Source: Acidobacteriaceae bacterium KBS 146
Lineage (GTDB): Bacteria; Acidobacteriota; Terriglobia; Terriglobales; Acidobacteriaceae
Direction of reading: 5' to 3'
DNA length: 64,000 nucleotides
Assembly (NCBI GenBank): GCA_000688615.1
Contig: JHVA01000001.1
Span: forward strand, 1,488,001 to 1,552,000
Below are positions 24,373 through 32,939 of the stretch, piece by piece (position 1 is the first letter of the stretch; the number at the start of each line of letters is the position of its first letter). The position numbers were made by a program, and so were the translations under genes. Below the pieces are notes generated by a model. That model ran no database searches. It saw only the letters and a list, made by a program, of their open reading frames with translations, and was not told the origin of the DNA.

Positions 24373-26576
24373 CGCAAATACGCCTCCACCAGGCCGCCGT
24401 CCACCGGAATGATGTGTCCGGTCGTGCACCGCGTCAGCGGACCTGCGAGGAACATGATTGCTTCCGCGCAGTCTTTCGGATCGATTGGCGTGTGCGTCAG
24501 CGTACGCTCTGCGTAGAACTGGGCCAGAGCATTGCGCAACTCGTCGTCGGAACTCGAGTCACTGAATGGGATGTTGTACTTGACCAAAGACGCTTTCACA
24601 CGATCTCGTGGGAACATGGTCGAGCCCTTCACAACCGTCGCCGGGCTGATGCCGTTTACGCGCACCTTCGGTGACAGGCTTACTGCAAGCTCGCGAACCA
24701 GATGGCTCAACGCCGCCTTGCTCACGTCGTACGCCTCGCTTCCTCGTTTCGCAACCACCGCATTGGCTGAGCTCGTAAGCACAACGCTGGAATCCAGCCC
24801 CTGTGCCTTCAACACCTTCTTCGCCTCATCCACCAGCAGATAGTTCGCCGTGACGTTAACCTCGAGGGTCAAAGCCCACTGTGCATCGGTGATAATCCCA
24901 TCCGGTGAAGATGGAAACATCGCGGCGGTATTTACCAGAATATCCACGCCGCCAAACAGCTTGATCGTAGCTTCCAGCGCTGCCTGAATCGCCTTACGAT
25001 CTCGAATGTCGATCGAGGTGACCCCTACCGCCTCTTTCCCCGCAATCGCCTTGCACTCCTCCGCGACCTTCTCGGCCCCTGCAAGATCGCGATCCGCAAC
25101 CATTACATGAGCGCCGCGTTCAGCTGCAATCAATGCAACCTGGTGCCCGATGCCGCTTCCTCCCCCAACGATGAGGGCGACTTGGCGGCTTAACTGCTTC
25201 TCGGGAGGCTGGCGCCGGATCTTAGCCTCTTCCAACGCCCAATACTCGATCCGGAAGGCTTCGCTTGGGGGGAGCGCGACGTAGTTGTCATACACGGTAA
25301 ATTGGTCAGCCGATGCTGCCGGTCCGGCCTGCGGAATATCCTTGCAGTCCACTCCCCCGCCCAGAGCACCAGCACCCTGCATCACGCCGATGGCATTGAT
25401 GTAGAACTCACCCGTCAGCCGAGCCTCGGTCTTGTTCTTCCCGAAGGTGAACATTCCTACTCCCGGCAACAACACGACTGTGGGGCTGGCATCGCGCTGC
25501 TTCGGAGAGTCCGTTAGAGCATGCTTCTTGTAGTAATCGGAATATTCCGCCCGATACGTCTCGAGAGATCGTTCAATAATCTCCGGAATCTCCTTTGCGT
25601 CGCCGGCCGGATCCCACTTGAGAAACATTGGACGAATCTTGGTGCGGATAAAGTGGTCAGGGCAGCTCGTTCCCAGATGTGCCAGCGCCTCTGCATTCTT
25701 CGAGTTCACGAAGTCCAGCACGGCATCGGAATCCGTGAAGCTTCCGATCCAGCGTTGCTTGCGCGAAACCGCGCCACGCAAAGAAGGCATAACCTCGACT
25801 GCGATCCTGTTGCGCTCCGCGTGCGACTTAACCTTCGCTCCACCAAAACGGCTGTAGTTCGGCTGTGCTGCATGACGCTCAATGAACTGTCCCACCTGAT
25901 CGATGATCGTAATGGTGTTCCGGTAACATTCGCGCTGAGTATCACCCCATGTAAACAAACCATGCCCGCCCAGCACGACACCGTCACAGCCCGGGGTCTC
26001 CTGCACAATCTTGCGCAGCATCATCCCGAGCTCAAATCCGGGTCGTTGCCACGGCAGCCATGCGAGCTTATGCCCAAACTCTTTGTTAAACTCCTCCATC
26101 TTCTGTTTGCCGTTGGCGGAAGCAGCAAGTGCTATCGCCCAGTCAGGGTGAAGATGGTCCACATGATCAAACGGAAGAAAACCATGCAGCGGTGTATCGA
26201 TGGAAGCTGCCGTAGGATTGTTGTTAAACGTCACCAGAGGATACAAAGCCACCATCGCATCCTCTTCGGTCACACCTTTATATTGCTTTTCGAGAGCGAG
26301 CAGTCGGTCGAGATAAAGCGTTGCGAAGCCGGCACGCTTGATGCTGCCCAGATCGCCACCCGAACCCTTGACCCATAAGACCTTGACCTTCTCTCCCGTA
26401 ACAGGATCGATCTGCTCCAGCTTGGAGCTCGTATTTCCGCCGCCGAAATTCGTGATACGCAGGTCCGATCCCAGTAGATTGCTGCGGTAGCGTAGAAGCT
26501 CCGGCGAGTCAAGCTTTTGAGCGACCGCCTCATCCCATTTGTCTTCCAGAAACTTCAATTTTCCTGCCGCAGCCAT
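24369..26576 (-). CDS. rhaD: Bifunctional rhamnulose-1-phosphate aldolase / lactaldehyde dehydrogenase
   Basis: A 735-residue fusion. Residues about 1-430 are a class II aldolase-type domain, with ITNFGGGNTSSKLEQ, LPWQRPGFELGMMLRKIV and the metal region VVLGGHGLFTWGDT. It splits L-rhamnulose-1-phosphate into dihydroxyacetone phosphate and L-lactaldehyde. Residues about 460-735 are a short-chain dehydrogenase with LIVGGGSGIGHQVALIAAERG, NTAAMFPSSPDG and the catalytic YDVSK. This half should oxidise lactaldehyde to lactate. The fused form is known from Bacillus (YuxG) and several soil bacteria. An AGGAG ribosome site precedes the ATG. The upstream gap of 159 bp to the regulator gene may hold an internal promoter. 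Confidence 0.93.
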   Translation of the reverse strand: MAAAGKLKFLEDKWDEAVAQKLDSPELLRYRSNLLGSDLRITNFGGGNTSSKLEQIDPVTGEKVKVLWVKGSGGDLGSIKRAGFATLYLDRLLALEKQYKGVTEEDAMVALYPLVTFNNNPTAASIDTPLHGFLPFDHVDHLHPDWAIALAASANGKQKMEEFNKEFGHKLAWLPWQRPGFELGMMLRKIVQETPGCDGVVLGGHGLFTWGDTQRECYRNTITIIDQVGQFIERHAAQPNYSRFGGAKVKSHAERNRIAVEVMPSLRGAVSRKQRWIGSFTDSDAVLDFVNSKNAEALAHLGTSCPDHFIRTKIRPMFLKWDPAGDAKEIPEIIERSLETYRAEYSDYYKKHALTDSPKQRDASPTVVLLPGVGMFTFGKNKTEARLTGEFYINAIGVMQGAGALGGGVDCKDIPQAGPAASADQFTVYDNYVALPPSEAFRIEYWALEEAKIRRQPPEKQLSRQVALIVGGGSGIGHQVALIAAERGAHVMVADRDLAGAEKVAEECKAIAGKEAVGVTSIDIRDRKAIQAALEATIKLFGGVDILVNTAAMFPSSPDGIITDAQWALTLEVNVTANYLLVDEAKKVLKAQGLDSSVVLTSSANAVVAKRGSEAYDVSKAALSHLVRELAVSLSPKVRVNGISPATVVKGSTMFPRDRVKASLVKYNIPFSDSSSDDELRNALAQFYAERTLTHTPIDPKDCAEAIMFLAGPLTRCTTGHIIPVDGGLVEAYLR

Positions 26577-26735
26577 TGAGCTCTCTCCTTCAAAAATCCT
26601 TCAGAATTCGACCACCATCATTCCATAGCTGGGACCAATACGGCAAATGTTTCTTATTGGGAATTACGGGAAAAATCGTGGAGTCGTTGAAAACGCTAGG
26701 AGTTCAACCTGCCCGCAAGGTGCCTTCGTCCTTCG

Positions 26736-27836
26736 CTACGGCAAGGAGGTGCGGGTCACCAGCTTGTGCGACACATAGTTATAAGGAGGCACAATCTGAC
26801 CTTTCAGGAGCGACAGCCCGAGTTGCATCAGGTTTGGACCATAGGCATTCGTCTCGTGCGAAACTGAGGCAATCAACGGAGAGGAGCCGGATTTGATCTC
26901 TTCCAGAGCCTCCGCAATGCAGTCCTGGCCCACCACCACGAGATGACGCTGACGCTTAAGCTGGCGCGCCGCATCGACGGCTCCCAGTGCGCTGGTGTCC
27001 GTCGCCGCCGCCACCAGGATGTGTCGCTCGTTGGGATGTTTTCTAAGGTAATCTGCGATCAATTTTGCGCTGGTCTCCCGTATCCCCCGTCCGTCCATGC
27101 GCAAAAAAGCATCTGCGGGCAGGGTTGGTAACGCAGACCGAACTGCCTCAAACGCACCCGAAATCCTTCCCTGAACCAGCAGTCCGGCTTCCGGAAGGTC
27201 GAGCCCGATCATACGATCCACTTTTCCCTTCCACTCTGCAAGCGCATGACGTGCCAGCATCTCGCCCGCCTCCACCCCCACTCGATAGTTATCCACTCCA
27301 AAGTAGGTAGCGTTCGGATGTGGAATATCAATCGCAATTAACGGAATATTCGCGGAAGCGACCTTATCGCCAATGGTCGCGGCAACCGATTGTTCCACAT
27401 TAAATTCAATGATCAGATCGACCTTGCTCCGGATGAACTCTTCCGCGTTCTGGATAGCCGTGGCAGCATCGTAGCGATTATCCAGCTCAATCAAATCCAC
27501 TCCCGAGGAAGCGGCCGCATCCCTCAGGCTTCGCGTCACTTCTTCCGAGAACGGCATGTCTGCACTCTGACCGGCAAAACCGAAACGTAGCTTCTTCGGT
27601 CGCATGACATGGCGGTACATGCCATCTGGCGACTGCGCCAGATAGCCGCGATGCACCAGGGTCTTCAATACCCGGTACACCGTGGTCTTTGAGATTCGGG
27701 TCCGCCGATGAACCGCCTCCAGCGACATCGGTCGGGTTTCGGCTTGCAAAAGCTCGAGGATATCCAGTGATTTCGAAAGAACAGGGATCAGATAAAGACG
27801 CTTCGATGTCTTGGCCAACGCAGGCGGCTCCTTCAA
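26736..27836 (-). CDS. Regulator joining an IclR-type helix-turn-helix to a periplasmic-binding-protein sugar sensor
   Basis: 366 residues in two parts. Residues about 12-75 are an IclR-type winged helix: VLSKSLDILELLQAETRPMS, RRTRISKTTVYRVLKTLVHRGYL. Residues about 83-360 are a type I periplasmic-binding fold as in LacI regulators and ribose-binding proteins: LRFGFAGQSADMPFSEEVTRSL, VDLIIEFNVEQS, IPLIAIDIPHPNATYFGVDNY and VVVGQDCIAEALEEI. It has no signal peptide, so the sensor is cytoplasmic. True IclR proteins carry a GAF-like effector domain instead, so the combination is unusual. It sits between rhaI and the aldolase gene, 52 bp after rhaI, and very probably senses rhamnose or rhamnulose. 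Confidence 0.85.
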   Translation of the reverse strand: MKEPPALAKTSKRLYLIPVLSKSLDILELLQAETRPMSLEAVHRRTRISKTTVYRVLKTLVHRGYLAQSPDGMYRHVMRPKKLRFGFAGQSADMPFSEEVTRSLRDAAASSGVDLIELDNRYDAATAIQNAEEFIRSKVDLIIEFNVEQSVAATIGDKVASANIPLIAIDIPHPNATYFGVDNYRVGVEAGEMLARHALAEWKGKVDRMIGLDLPEAGLLVQGRISGAFEAVRSALPTLPADAFLRMDGRGIRETSAKLIADYLRKHPNERHILVAAATDTSALGAVDAARQLKRQRHLVVVGQDCIAEALEEIKSGSSPLIASVSHETNAYGPNLMQLGLSLLKGQIVPPYNYVSHKLVTRTSLP

Positions 27837-27888
27837 TAGCTCGCGACCATTATTACCTGAACACTCGATTTCTTCTTACCGGAGAGCT

Positions 27889-29088
27889 CTATGCATAGCT
27901 CGAAACGGCACTACGGTTCCGTTCTGCCCGTTCCTTCGCAATACGGTCGACATATCCACCGGCACGCAGCTCCTCCAGGGGATCCGCAGGCAGACCGTGA
28001 GCCTCGCGCCACGCCCGAACCATAGGCCGCACATCTGTCCAGAAACTGTCACGGAATAACTCCTCAGCTTCGACCAGTCGGCATTCATCCTGGAGCTTGG
28101 TCAACTCTCTGCGATCGATCATCGCAGCCCGCGCAAACAGCTCCTGGGCCGTCACCACGCTCTGCACCATCGCCTCCATCTTCCCTTTCAGGTTATGGCT
28201 CTGATCGATCATGTAGGCAATCCCTTCCGTTGCCGCAGCAGGAGCACTCAGAATCTCGTGGAAGATCCGGAAAAGCTGATACGGATCGATCGATCCCAGC
28301 GTCAGGTCGTCATCCGCATACTTACGGTCGTTGAAGTGGAAGCCTCCCAGAGCGTCGAGATGCAACAACCACGCAACGATCTGCTCAATGTTTGTGCCCG
28401 GATAATGATGGCCGGTATCCACCAGAACCTTGGCCCGCGGCCCAACCTTCTGCGCCAGATGGAGAGCCATTCCCCAATCAGCAATATCCGTGTGATAAAA
28501 AGCCGGCTCGAAAGGCTTGTATTCGATCAGCAGCCGCTGGTCCGCCGTGGTCGCGGCATGGGTCGCACCAAGTACTTCTTCCATCCAGCCAATCCGACGG
28601 CTGATCGACTGCGTTCCTGGGTAATTCGAACCATCAGAAACCCAGATTGAGATGTCGCGCGTCTGCAATGCGCGGCCAATCTCTACGGACTCCAGCAGAT
28701 GGTCCAGCGCCATCTTCCGCACTTCACAACTGGGGTTGGCGATCGAGCCGAACTTGTACTCCTGCGACTGGAAGAGGTTGGGATTGATCGAGCCGGCCTT
28801 CACTCCATGCTGCTTTTCAAGCGCATGGATCTTTTGCACATCCGCCGTTCCATTTGGGACATCCCAAAGCACATGCAGTGCAACCGTCGGACTGGCACCA
28901 GTCAGGCGATTCACCTCGCCGGCATCGGCAAACTTCTCTTCAATCGTCGTCGCCGCAGCATTCTGAACAAACTTTCCGAAACGCGTTCCTGTATTCGCGA
29001 ACCCCCAGGACGGAATCTCAATGCGAAAACGATCCAGTGCCGCCCATACGTTTTCCTGTTTTGACTGTTTGGTTCCGTTGTTCGCCAT
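27889..29088 (-). CDS. rhaI: L-rhamnose isomerase (RhaI, TIM-barrel type)
   Basis: A 399-residue isomerase converting L-rhamnose to L-rhamnulose. It belongs to the Pseudomonas stutzeri/Bacillus RhaI type, not E. coli RhaA. Family segments are IEIPSWGFANTGTRF, ALHVLWDVPNG, KAGSINPNLFQSQEYKFGSI, the metal-site stretch VLVDTGHHYPGTNIEQI and GGFHFNDRKYADDDLTLGSIDPYQLF. It is the first gene of the rhamnose run. The 162-bp region upstream is shared with the divergent trehalase gene. Confidence 0.95.
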   Translation of the reverse strand: MANNGTKQSKQENVWAALDRFRIEIPSWGFANTGTRFGKFVQNAAATTIEEKFADAGEVNRLTGASPTVALHVLWDVPNGTADVQKIHALEKQHGVKAGSINPNLFQSQEYKFGSIANPSCEVRKMALDHLLESVEIGRALQTRDISIWVSDGSNYPGTQSISRRIGWMEEVLGATHAATTADQRLLIEYKPFEPAFYHTDIADWGMALHLAQKVGPRAKVLVDTGHHYPGTNIEQIVAWLLHLDALGGFHFNDRKYADDDLTLGSIDPYQLFRIFHEILSAPAAATEGIAYMIDQSHNLKGKMEAMVQSVVTAQELFARAAMIDRRELTKLQDECRLVEAEELFRDSFWTDVRPMVRAWREAHGLPADPLEELRAGGYVDRIAKERAERNRSAVSSYA

Positions 29089-29250
29089 AATGCACCGCTT
29101 TCCTTTCCGAAAATAAGTCTCTATTGAAACGTTGATTTATGCAAGCAAGGAACTGCGGAATTCCAACGACGCAGCATCCATTCCCGCAGTCCCGCCCAGC
29201 AGCCTACAATAGCTACAAGTTTGCGCATTTACACAGCGGAGATTTTCTCG
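29089..29250. promoter_or_regulatory. Divergent control region between rhaI and trehalase
   Basis: An imperfect operator-like sequence, TTGAAACGTTGAT (29124-29136), has a central CG as in sites bound by LacI-type proteins. It lies about 36 bp from the rhaI start. A neighbouring GAAAATAAGTCT (29109-29120) also occurs before the zinc dehydrogenase (at 18494). A 12-bp match alone is weak evidence. Confidence 0.3.
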
Positions 29251-31050
29251 ATGAAGCGACTCCTTCGCCTGTCCTTGCTTTTGATGGTTAGCTTGCCCTT
29301 TGCAGCGGGTAAAGCGGGGGCACAATCGGCTGGCCCTACGGTCGCTGACAAGGCAAAGATCCTCTCTTACATCCACAACAGCTGGAACACACTCTCGCGC
29401 TCCATGTCGAGCTGCAAGACGATCGTCGATCCCAAAGTCACTACCGTTCCTGTTCTCTATCTTCCCGATGGTATGACCACCCCTGCCTCTGTTATCTCCA
29501 TGCAGAAGGAGTGCAAAGTAGAGGTTCGGAATCTCCCCCGAAAGATCACCCACATGGGCGATGTGACGGCATCTGACCTCAAGGACGAAGGCCTTCTCTA
29601 TCTGCCCAATCCTTATGTCGTTCCCGGTGGTCGCTTCAACGAGATGTATGGGTGGGACAGTTATTTCATCATCCTGGGTTTGATCGCCGACCGGCGCACT
29701 GATCTGGCCCGGGGAATGATCGAAAACTTTTTCTTTGAAATCGAGAACTACGGCTCCATCCTGAACGCCAACCGGACTTATCAACTCACCCGTTCGCAGC
29801 CGCCCTTCCTGACCTCGATGATCCGTGAACTGTACGAGCATCCAGCAGGCCATCCGGTAAGCCGTGCGTGGCTTGCTCGAGCCTATGGCTACGCCAAACA
29901 GGACTATAACGTCTGGATTACAGATCCACATCTCGCGGGAGATACCGGCCTCGCTCGTTACTTCGACGTCGGCGCCGGCCCGGTCCCCGAAATGGCTGAC
30001 GACAGTGCCTACTACCCTGACGTCATCCGCTGGCTCCTCTCGCATCCCAACGTCCACACCGACTATCTCCTCGAAGCTCCTGACGATCCCGACCCCGCCC
30101 AGGCGGCGGAGCTGGCAAAGAGCAGTTGCGATATTGCTGCCTCCCGGGTCTGCGCCGCTGCGCATGTCGAGGGTCATCGTTTGACTGCGGCGTTTTATCG
30201 TGGCGACCGGGCCATGCGCGAATCAGGCTTTGACCCCAGCTTTCGCTTCGGCCCGTTCAGCGGGTCCACCGATCACTACGCTCCTGTTTGCCTCAACAGC
30301 CTGCTATACAAATACGAGCGCGACATGGCACACTTCGCCAGCCTGCTTGGACGCGGTAGCGAAGCCGCCGAATGGAATCGCCGGGCCGTTGTCCGAAAAG
30401 CCGCAATCAACCAGTATCTGTGGGACCAGAAAACAGGCATGTTTTACGACTATGACTTCGTGAACAAGCGCCTCTCGCCGTACAACTACATCACCACGTT
30501 CTACCCGCTCTGGGCTGGTCTGGCCTCCCCAGATCAGGCTGCATCCCTCCGCCTGCATTTACCTCTTTTCGAGCGCAGCGGAGGCATCGCCATGAGCGAC
30601 TTCGACTCCGGTACCCAGTGGGACATGCCCTTCGGCTGGGCTCCCACAACCTGGCTCACCATCAAAGGTCTTTCGCAATATGGCTTGCGGAGCGATGCCG
30701 AACGGATCGCAACAAAGTTCTCCGGCACTGTCCTCGACAACTTCCTCCATGACGGCACCATCCGCGAAAAATACAACGTCGTCAGCGGTTCCGCCAACGT
30801 TGCTGTAGCAACGGGTTACAAAAGCAACGTCGTCGGTTTTGGCTGGACCAATGGCGTCTACTTGCAGATCAACAACCTGATCGCCCAATCTGCGAAAAGA
30901 CGCGCTGCTGCCTCGCTGTCTCGCGACTACGACCCCGATTCCGTTCCATACTCGCTTAGAATCGACGCGCGCGATCGGCATTCGCCATTCCTGCAAAAGC
31001 GACTAACGGCGTGGGATTCCTCCGCATCTCCTCTCAGCCGTCTCAACTGA
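29251..31050 (+). CDS. treA: Periplasmic trehalase (GH37)
   Basis: A 599-residue enzyme hydrolysing trehalose to two glucose units. Both family signatures are intact: PGGRFNEMYGWDSYF and TQWDMPFGWAPTTW. The catalytic region VGFGWTNGVYL is also present. A signal peptide (MKRLLRLSLLLMVSLPFAAGKAGAQS) marks export to the periplasm. The ATG at 29251 has a GGAG 9 nt upstream; the frame is open from a TTG at 29221, but that would place ten extra residues before the signal peptide. The gene is divergent from rhaI and stands alone. Confidence 0.95.
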   Translation: MKRLLRLSLLLMVSLPFAAGKAGAQSAGPTVADKAKILSYIHNSWNTLSRSMSSCKTIVDPKVTTVPVLYLPDGMTTPASVISMQKECKVEVRNLPRKITHMGDVTASDLKDEGLLYLPNPYVVPGGRFNEMYGWDSYFIILGLIADRRTDLARGMIENFFFEIENYGSILNANRTYQLTRSQPPFLTSMIRELYEHPAGHPVSRAWLARAYGYAKQDYNVWITDPHLAGDTGLARYFDVGAGPVPEMADDSAYYPDVIRWLLSHPNVHTDYLLEAPDDPDPAQAAELAKSSCDIAASRVCAAAHVEGHRLTAAFYRGDRAMRESGFDPSFRFGPFSGSTDHYAPVCLNSLLYKYERDMAHFASLLGRGSEAAEWNRRAVVRKAAINQYLWDQKTGMFYDYDFVNKRLSPYNYITTFYPLWAGLASPDQAASLRLHLPLFERSGGIAMSDFDSGTQWDMPFGWAPTTWLTIKGLSQYGLRSDAERIATKFSGTVLDNFLHDGTIREKYNVVSGSANVAVATGYKSNVVGFGWTNGVYLQINNLIAQSAKRRAAASLSRDYDPDSVPYSLRIDARDRHSPFLQKRLTAWDSSASPLSRLN

Positions 31051-31112
31051 ACTCGGTCGCTCCTTCATCGAATCGTTGCAGCAGGGTCAGAACAGAAGTA
31101 CGATGGCAACGC

Positions 31113-31652
31113 ATGCTTCGCCGCCTTCTCTCCGCCGCCACCGTCCTCGCCTTCCTCTGCGCGCCTTTTGCAATCTCCCAGGCTGGCGCACCTAACCCGG
31201 ATTCGCCGATCCTCAAAGCTGCTGAAGCAGGCTCCATACTGCCGCCCGCCGTCTTTTTCCGTGGACAGTCTGCCTCGATTCAGGCTCGCAACTCCGCAGG
31301 GATCCACCTTTCCAAAGACGCCCTGCTTCTTGTGGCGCTGGTCGATACCTCCGGTTACTCCAGCTCAATCCAACAGAAATATCAGGCGTACCTCATCACA
31401 GAGTCATCGATCGAGATCGGCGGACATCGTCTTGCTCCCGGAGCCTATGGCTGCGGGTTCATTGCCAACAATCAGTTCATCGTGATGGATATTGGTGGCC
31501 ACGACCTCTTCACCGTCGGCTCCAAACATGACGCCGAGCTTAGACGTCCCACCCCGCTTCAGATCCTTCCTTCTTCCTCTGCGAATTCCTTCCGCTTGTA
31601 CGCCGGACGGAGCTTTGTCGAGCTCACCCCGGCCTCCGGCGCACTGCAATAA
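31113..31652 (+). CDS. Small secreted protein of unknown function
   Basis: A 179-residue protein with a signal peptide (LRRLLSAATVLAFLCAPFAISQAGA) and a mature part of mixed beta character: LPPAVFFRGQSASIQARNSAGIHLSK, YLITESSIEIGGHRLAPGAYGCGFIANNQF and SFRLYAGRSFVELTPA. I do not recognise a domain. The start at 31113 is chosen for the signal peptide; no strong ribosome site is present, and the frame is open back to 31011 inside the end of the trehalase gene. It lies 62 bp after trehalase and may share its transcript. Confidence 0.65.
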   Translation: MLRRLLSAATVLAFLCAPFAISQAGAPNPDSPILKAAEAGSILPPAVFFRGQSASIQARNSAGIHLSKDALLLVALVDTSGYSSSIQQKYQAYLITESSIEIGGHRLAPGAYGCGFIANNQFIVMDIGGHDLFTVGSKHDAELRRPTPLQILPSSSANSFRLYAGRSFVELTPASGALQ

Positions 31653-31809
31653 GCTCGTCACAGAAAAAGAACGGATGCGGTGAACGCCTCGTCCTTCTTT
31701 CATCGATCACGTATACAATTGGCCAAAGAATCAATCGCAATTTGCTGTTCCGGGCCCGTACAAGCGTTTGTTTGGCGTCAGTTTTTTACGCTCTAAAAGG
31801 AGAAAGACT

Positions 31810-32115
31810 GTGGCAACCAGGAAAGCTGCAAGCAAAAAAGCTGTAAAGAAGTCACCAGCAAAAAAAGCCGTAAAGTCAGCTGCGAAGGCGCCAGCCAGGA
31901 AAGCAGCAAAGAAGAGATCGGCCCCGAAGGTTTCTAACATCGAGCGTCTGACTGCCGCTGGCGTCATCGCCCAGGAAAACGTGGCCGATCACGATCACTC
32001 CATCATCAACAAGCTCAGCGCTTCTGAGGTCAACACTCTGATTAAGCTGCGCAAAAAGATGGGGGATGCTCCACTCGCAACCAAGGCCACCGTTCGTCCC
32101 AATTTCCCGGTATAG
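31810..32115 (+). CDS. Lysine/alanine-rich histone H1-like small protein
   Basis: A 101-residue basic protein. The first 45 residues are Lys/Ala repeats (KKAVKKSPAKKAVKSAAKAP) like bacterial histone H1-type tails. The last 55 are a compact acidic-to-neutral segment (SNIERLTAAGVIAQENVADH, SASEVNTLIKLRKKMGDAP). I choose the GTG at 31810, since AAGGAG stands 7 nt before it; the upstream ATG at 31768 has no such site. Nucleic-acid binding by the tail is an inference from charge. The C-terminal part is unrecognised. Confidence 0.7.
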   Translation: MATRKAASKKAVKKSPAKKAVKSAAKAPARKAAKKRSAPKVSNIERLTAAGVIAQENVADHDHSIINKLSASEVNTLIKLRKKMGDAPLATKATVRPNFPV

Positions 32116-32211
32116 TTACCGTCTTCGAAGAACTCGTACGTGAGGGCTGCCGCATTTCTACTTGCGGCGCCTCGCCACGAAAGGCATTGCCAGGACTCAG
32201 GATTACCCGTC

Positions 32212-32919
32212 ATGCTCTCGTCAAACAGCGATCTTCTCTGGGCAAAAATCCACCTTGCTGAAGGCCGGCTTAACGCTGCCAGCGAGCAGTTTTGGACCCA
32301 CCCTGAGCTGGCACATCTGCTGCCTGTCTTTTTGGTTCAGCTGCACAGGGTGATGCAGGCGGGTCTCCACTTGATGCAGACCGCGCGAGATCGCGCTTTG
32401 ACCTTCACCGACGACCCAGTCTCCCGCATTGTTGCTCCCTATCTCGATCAGCACATCCTGGAAGAGAAGGATCATGATGACTGGCTGTTAGACGACATCG
32501 GCACCCTCGGGATCACACCGGCTGAAGTGGCCTCAACTGCCCCGGTCCCCTCGGTGGTCTCTCTACTTGGAGCTCAATATTTTTGGGCCCTCCACATTCA
32601 CCCGGTCACGGTCTTCGGGTATCTCATCGTCCTTGAAGGTTATCCCCCTCTTGCCGAGCAGCTTGAGGCCATCCGCAAGCGGACTCGCCTGCCGGCAACC
32701 GCCTTTCGCTGCCTTATCGCGCACGCGGACAATGACCCGCACCACATCGCGGACCTCAATCGCACACTCGACTCCATGCCACTCTCCGAAGAGCAACAGA
32801 TGTACATCGCGCTCAGCGCCTTTCACACGATCGATGCGGTTGCCTCTGTCTTTGAAGATCTGCTGGCACTTCATGCCACCTCTTCAGAGATCAGGCTTTC
32901 TTCCCTTCGAGCATCGTAG
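32212..32919 (+). CDS. Haem-oxygenase-fold, iron-containing redox enzyme family protein
   Basis: A 235-residue helical protein resembling the haem-oxygenase-like group that includes PqqC, TenA and the diiron oxidases of the CADD/UndA kind. Candidate metal ligands are spread as in that group: LDQHILEEKDHDDW, a glutamate in VLEGYPPLAEQ and the closing HADNDPHHIADL. The ATG at 32212 has an AGGA at suitable distance; the frame is open from 32140. It lies 20 bp before the Ser/Thr kinase gene, so the two are probably co-transcribed. The substrate is unknown. Confidence 0.7.
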   Translation: MLSSNSDLLWAKIHLAEGRLNAASEQFWTHPELAHLLPVFLVQLHRVMQAGLHLMQTARDRALTFTDDPVSRIVAPYLDQHILEEKDHDDWLLDDIGTLGITPAEVASTAPVPSVVSLLGAQYFWALHIHPVTVFGYLIVLEGYPPLAEQLEAIRKRTRLPATAFRCLIAHADNDPHHIADLNRTLDSMPLSEEQQMYIALSAFHTIDAVASVFEDLLALHATSSEIRLSSLRAS

Positions 32920-32939
32920 AAGCACCTTGCGGGAGAAAA

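Noticed and set aside
29109-29120. 12-bp GAAAATAAGTCT shared by the rhaI and zinc-dehydrogenase upstream regions as a common operator
   Set aside because: A 12-bp match is too short to be meaningful in 64 kb and has no symmetry; kept only as a remark.
29137-30177. 346-codon minus-strand frame opposite trehalase
   Set aside because: Trehalase carries both family signatures on the plus strand; the opposite frame has no recognisable motif.
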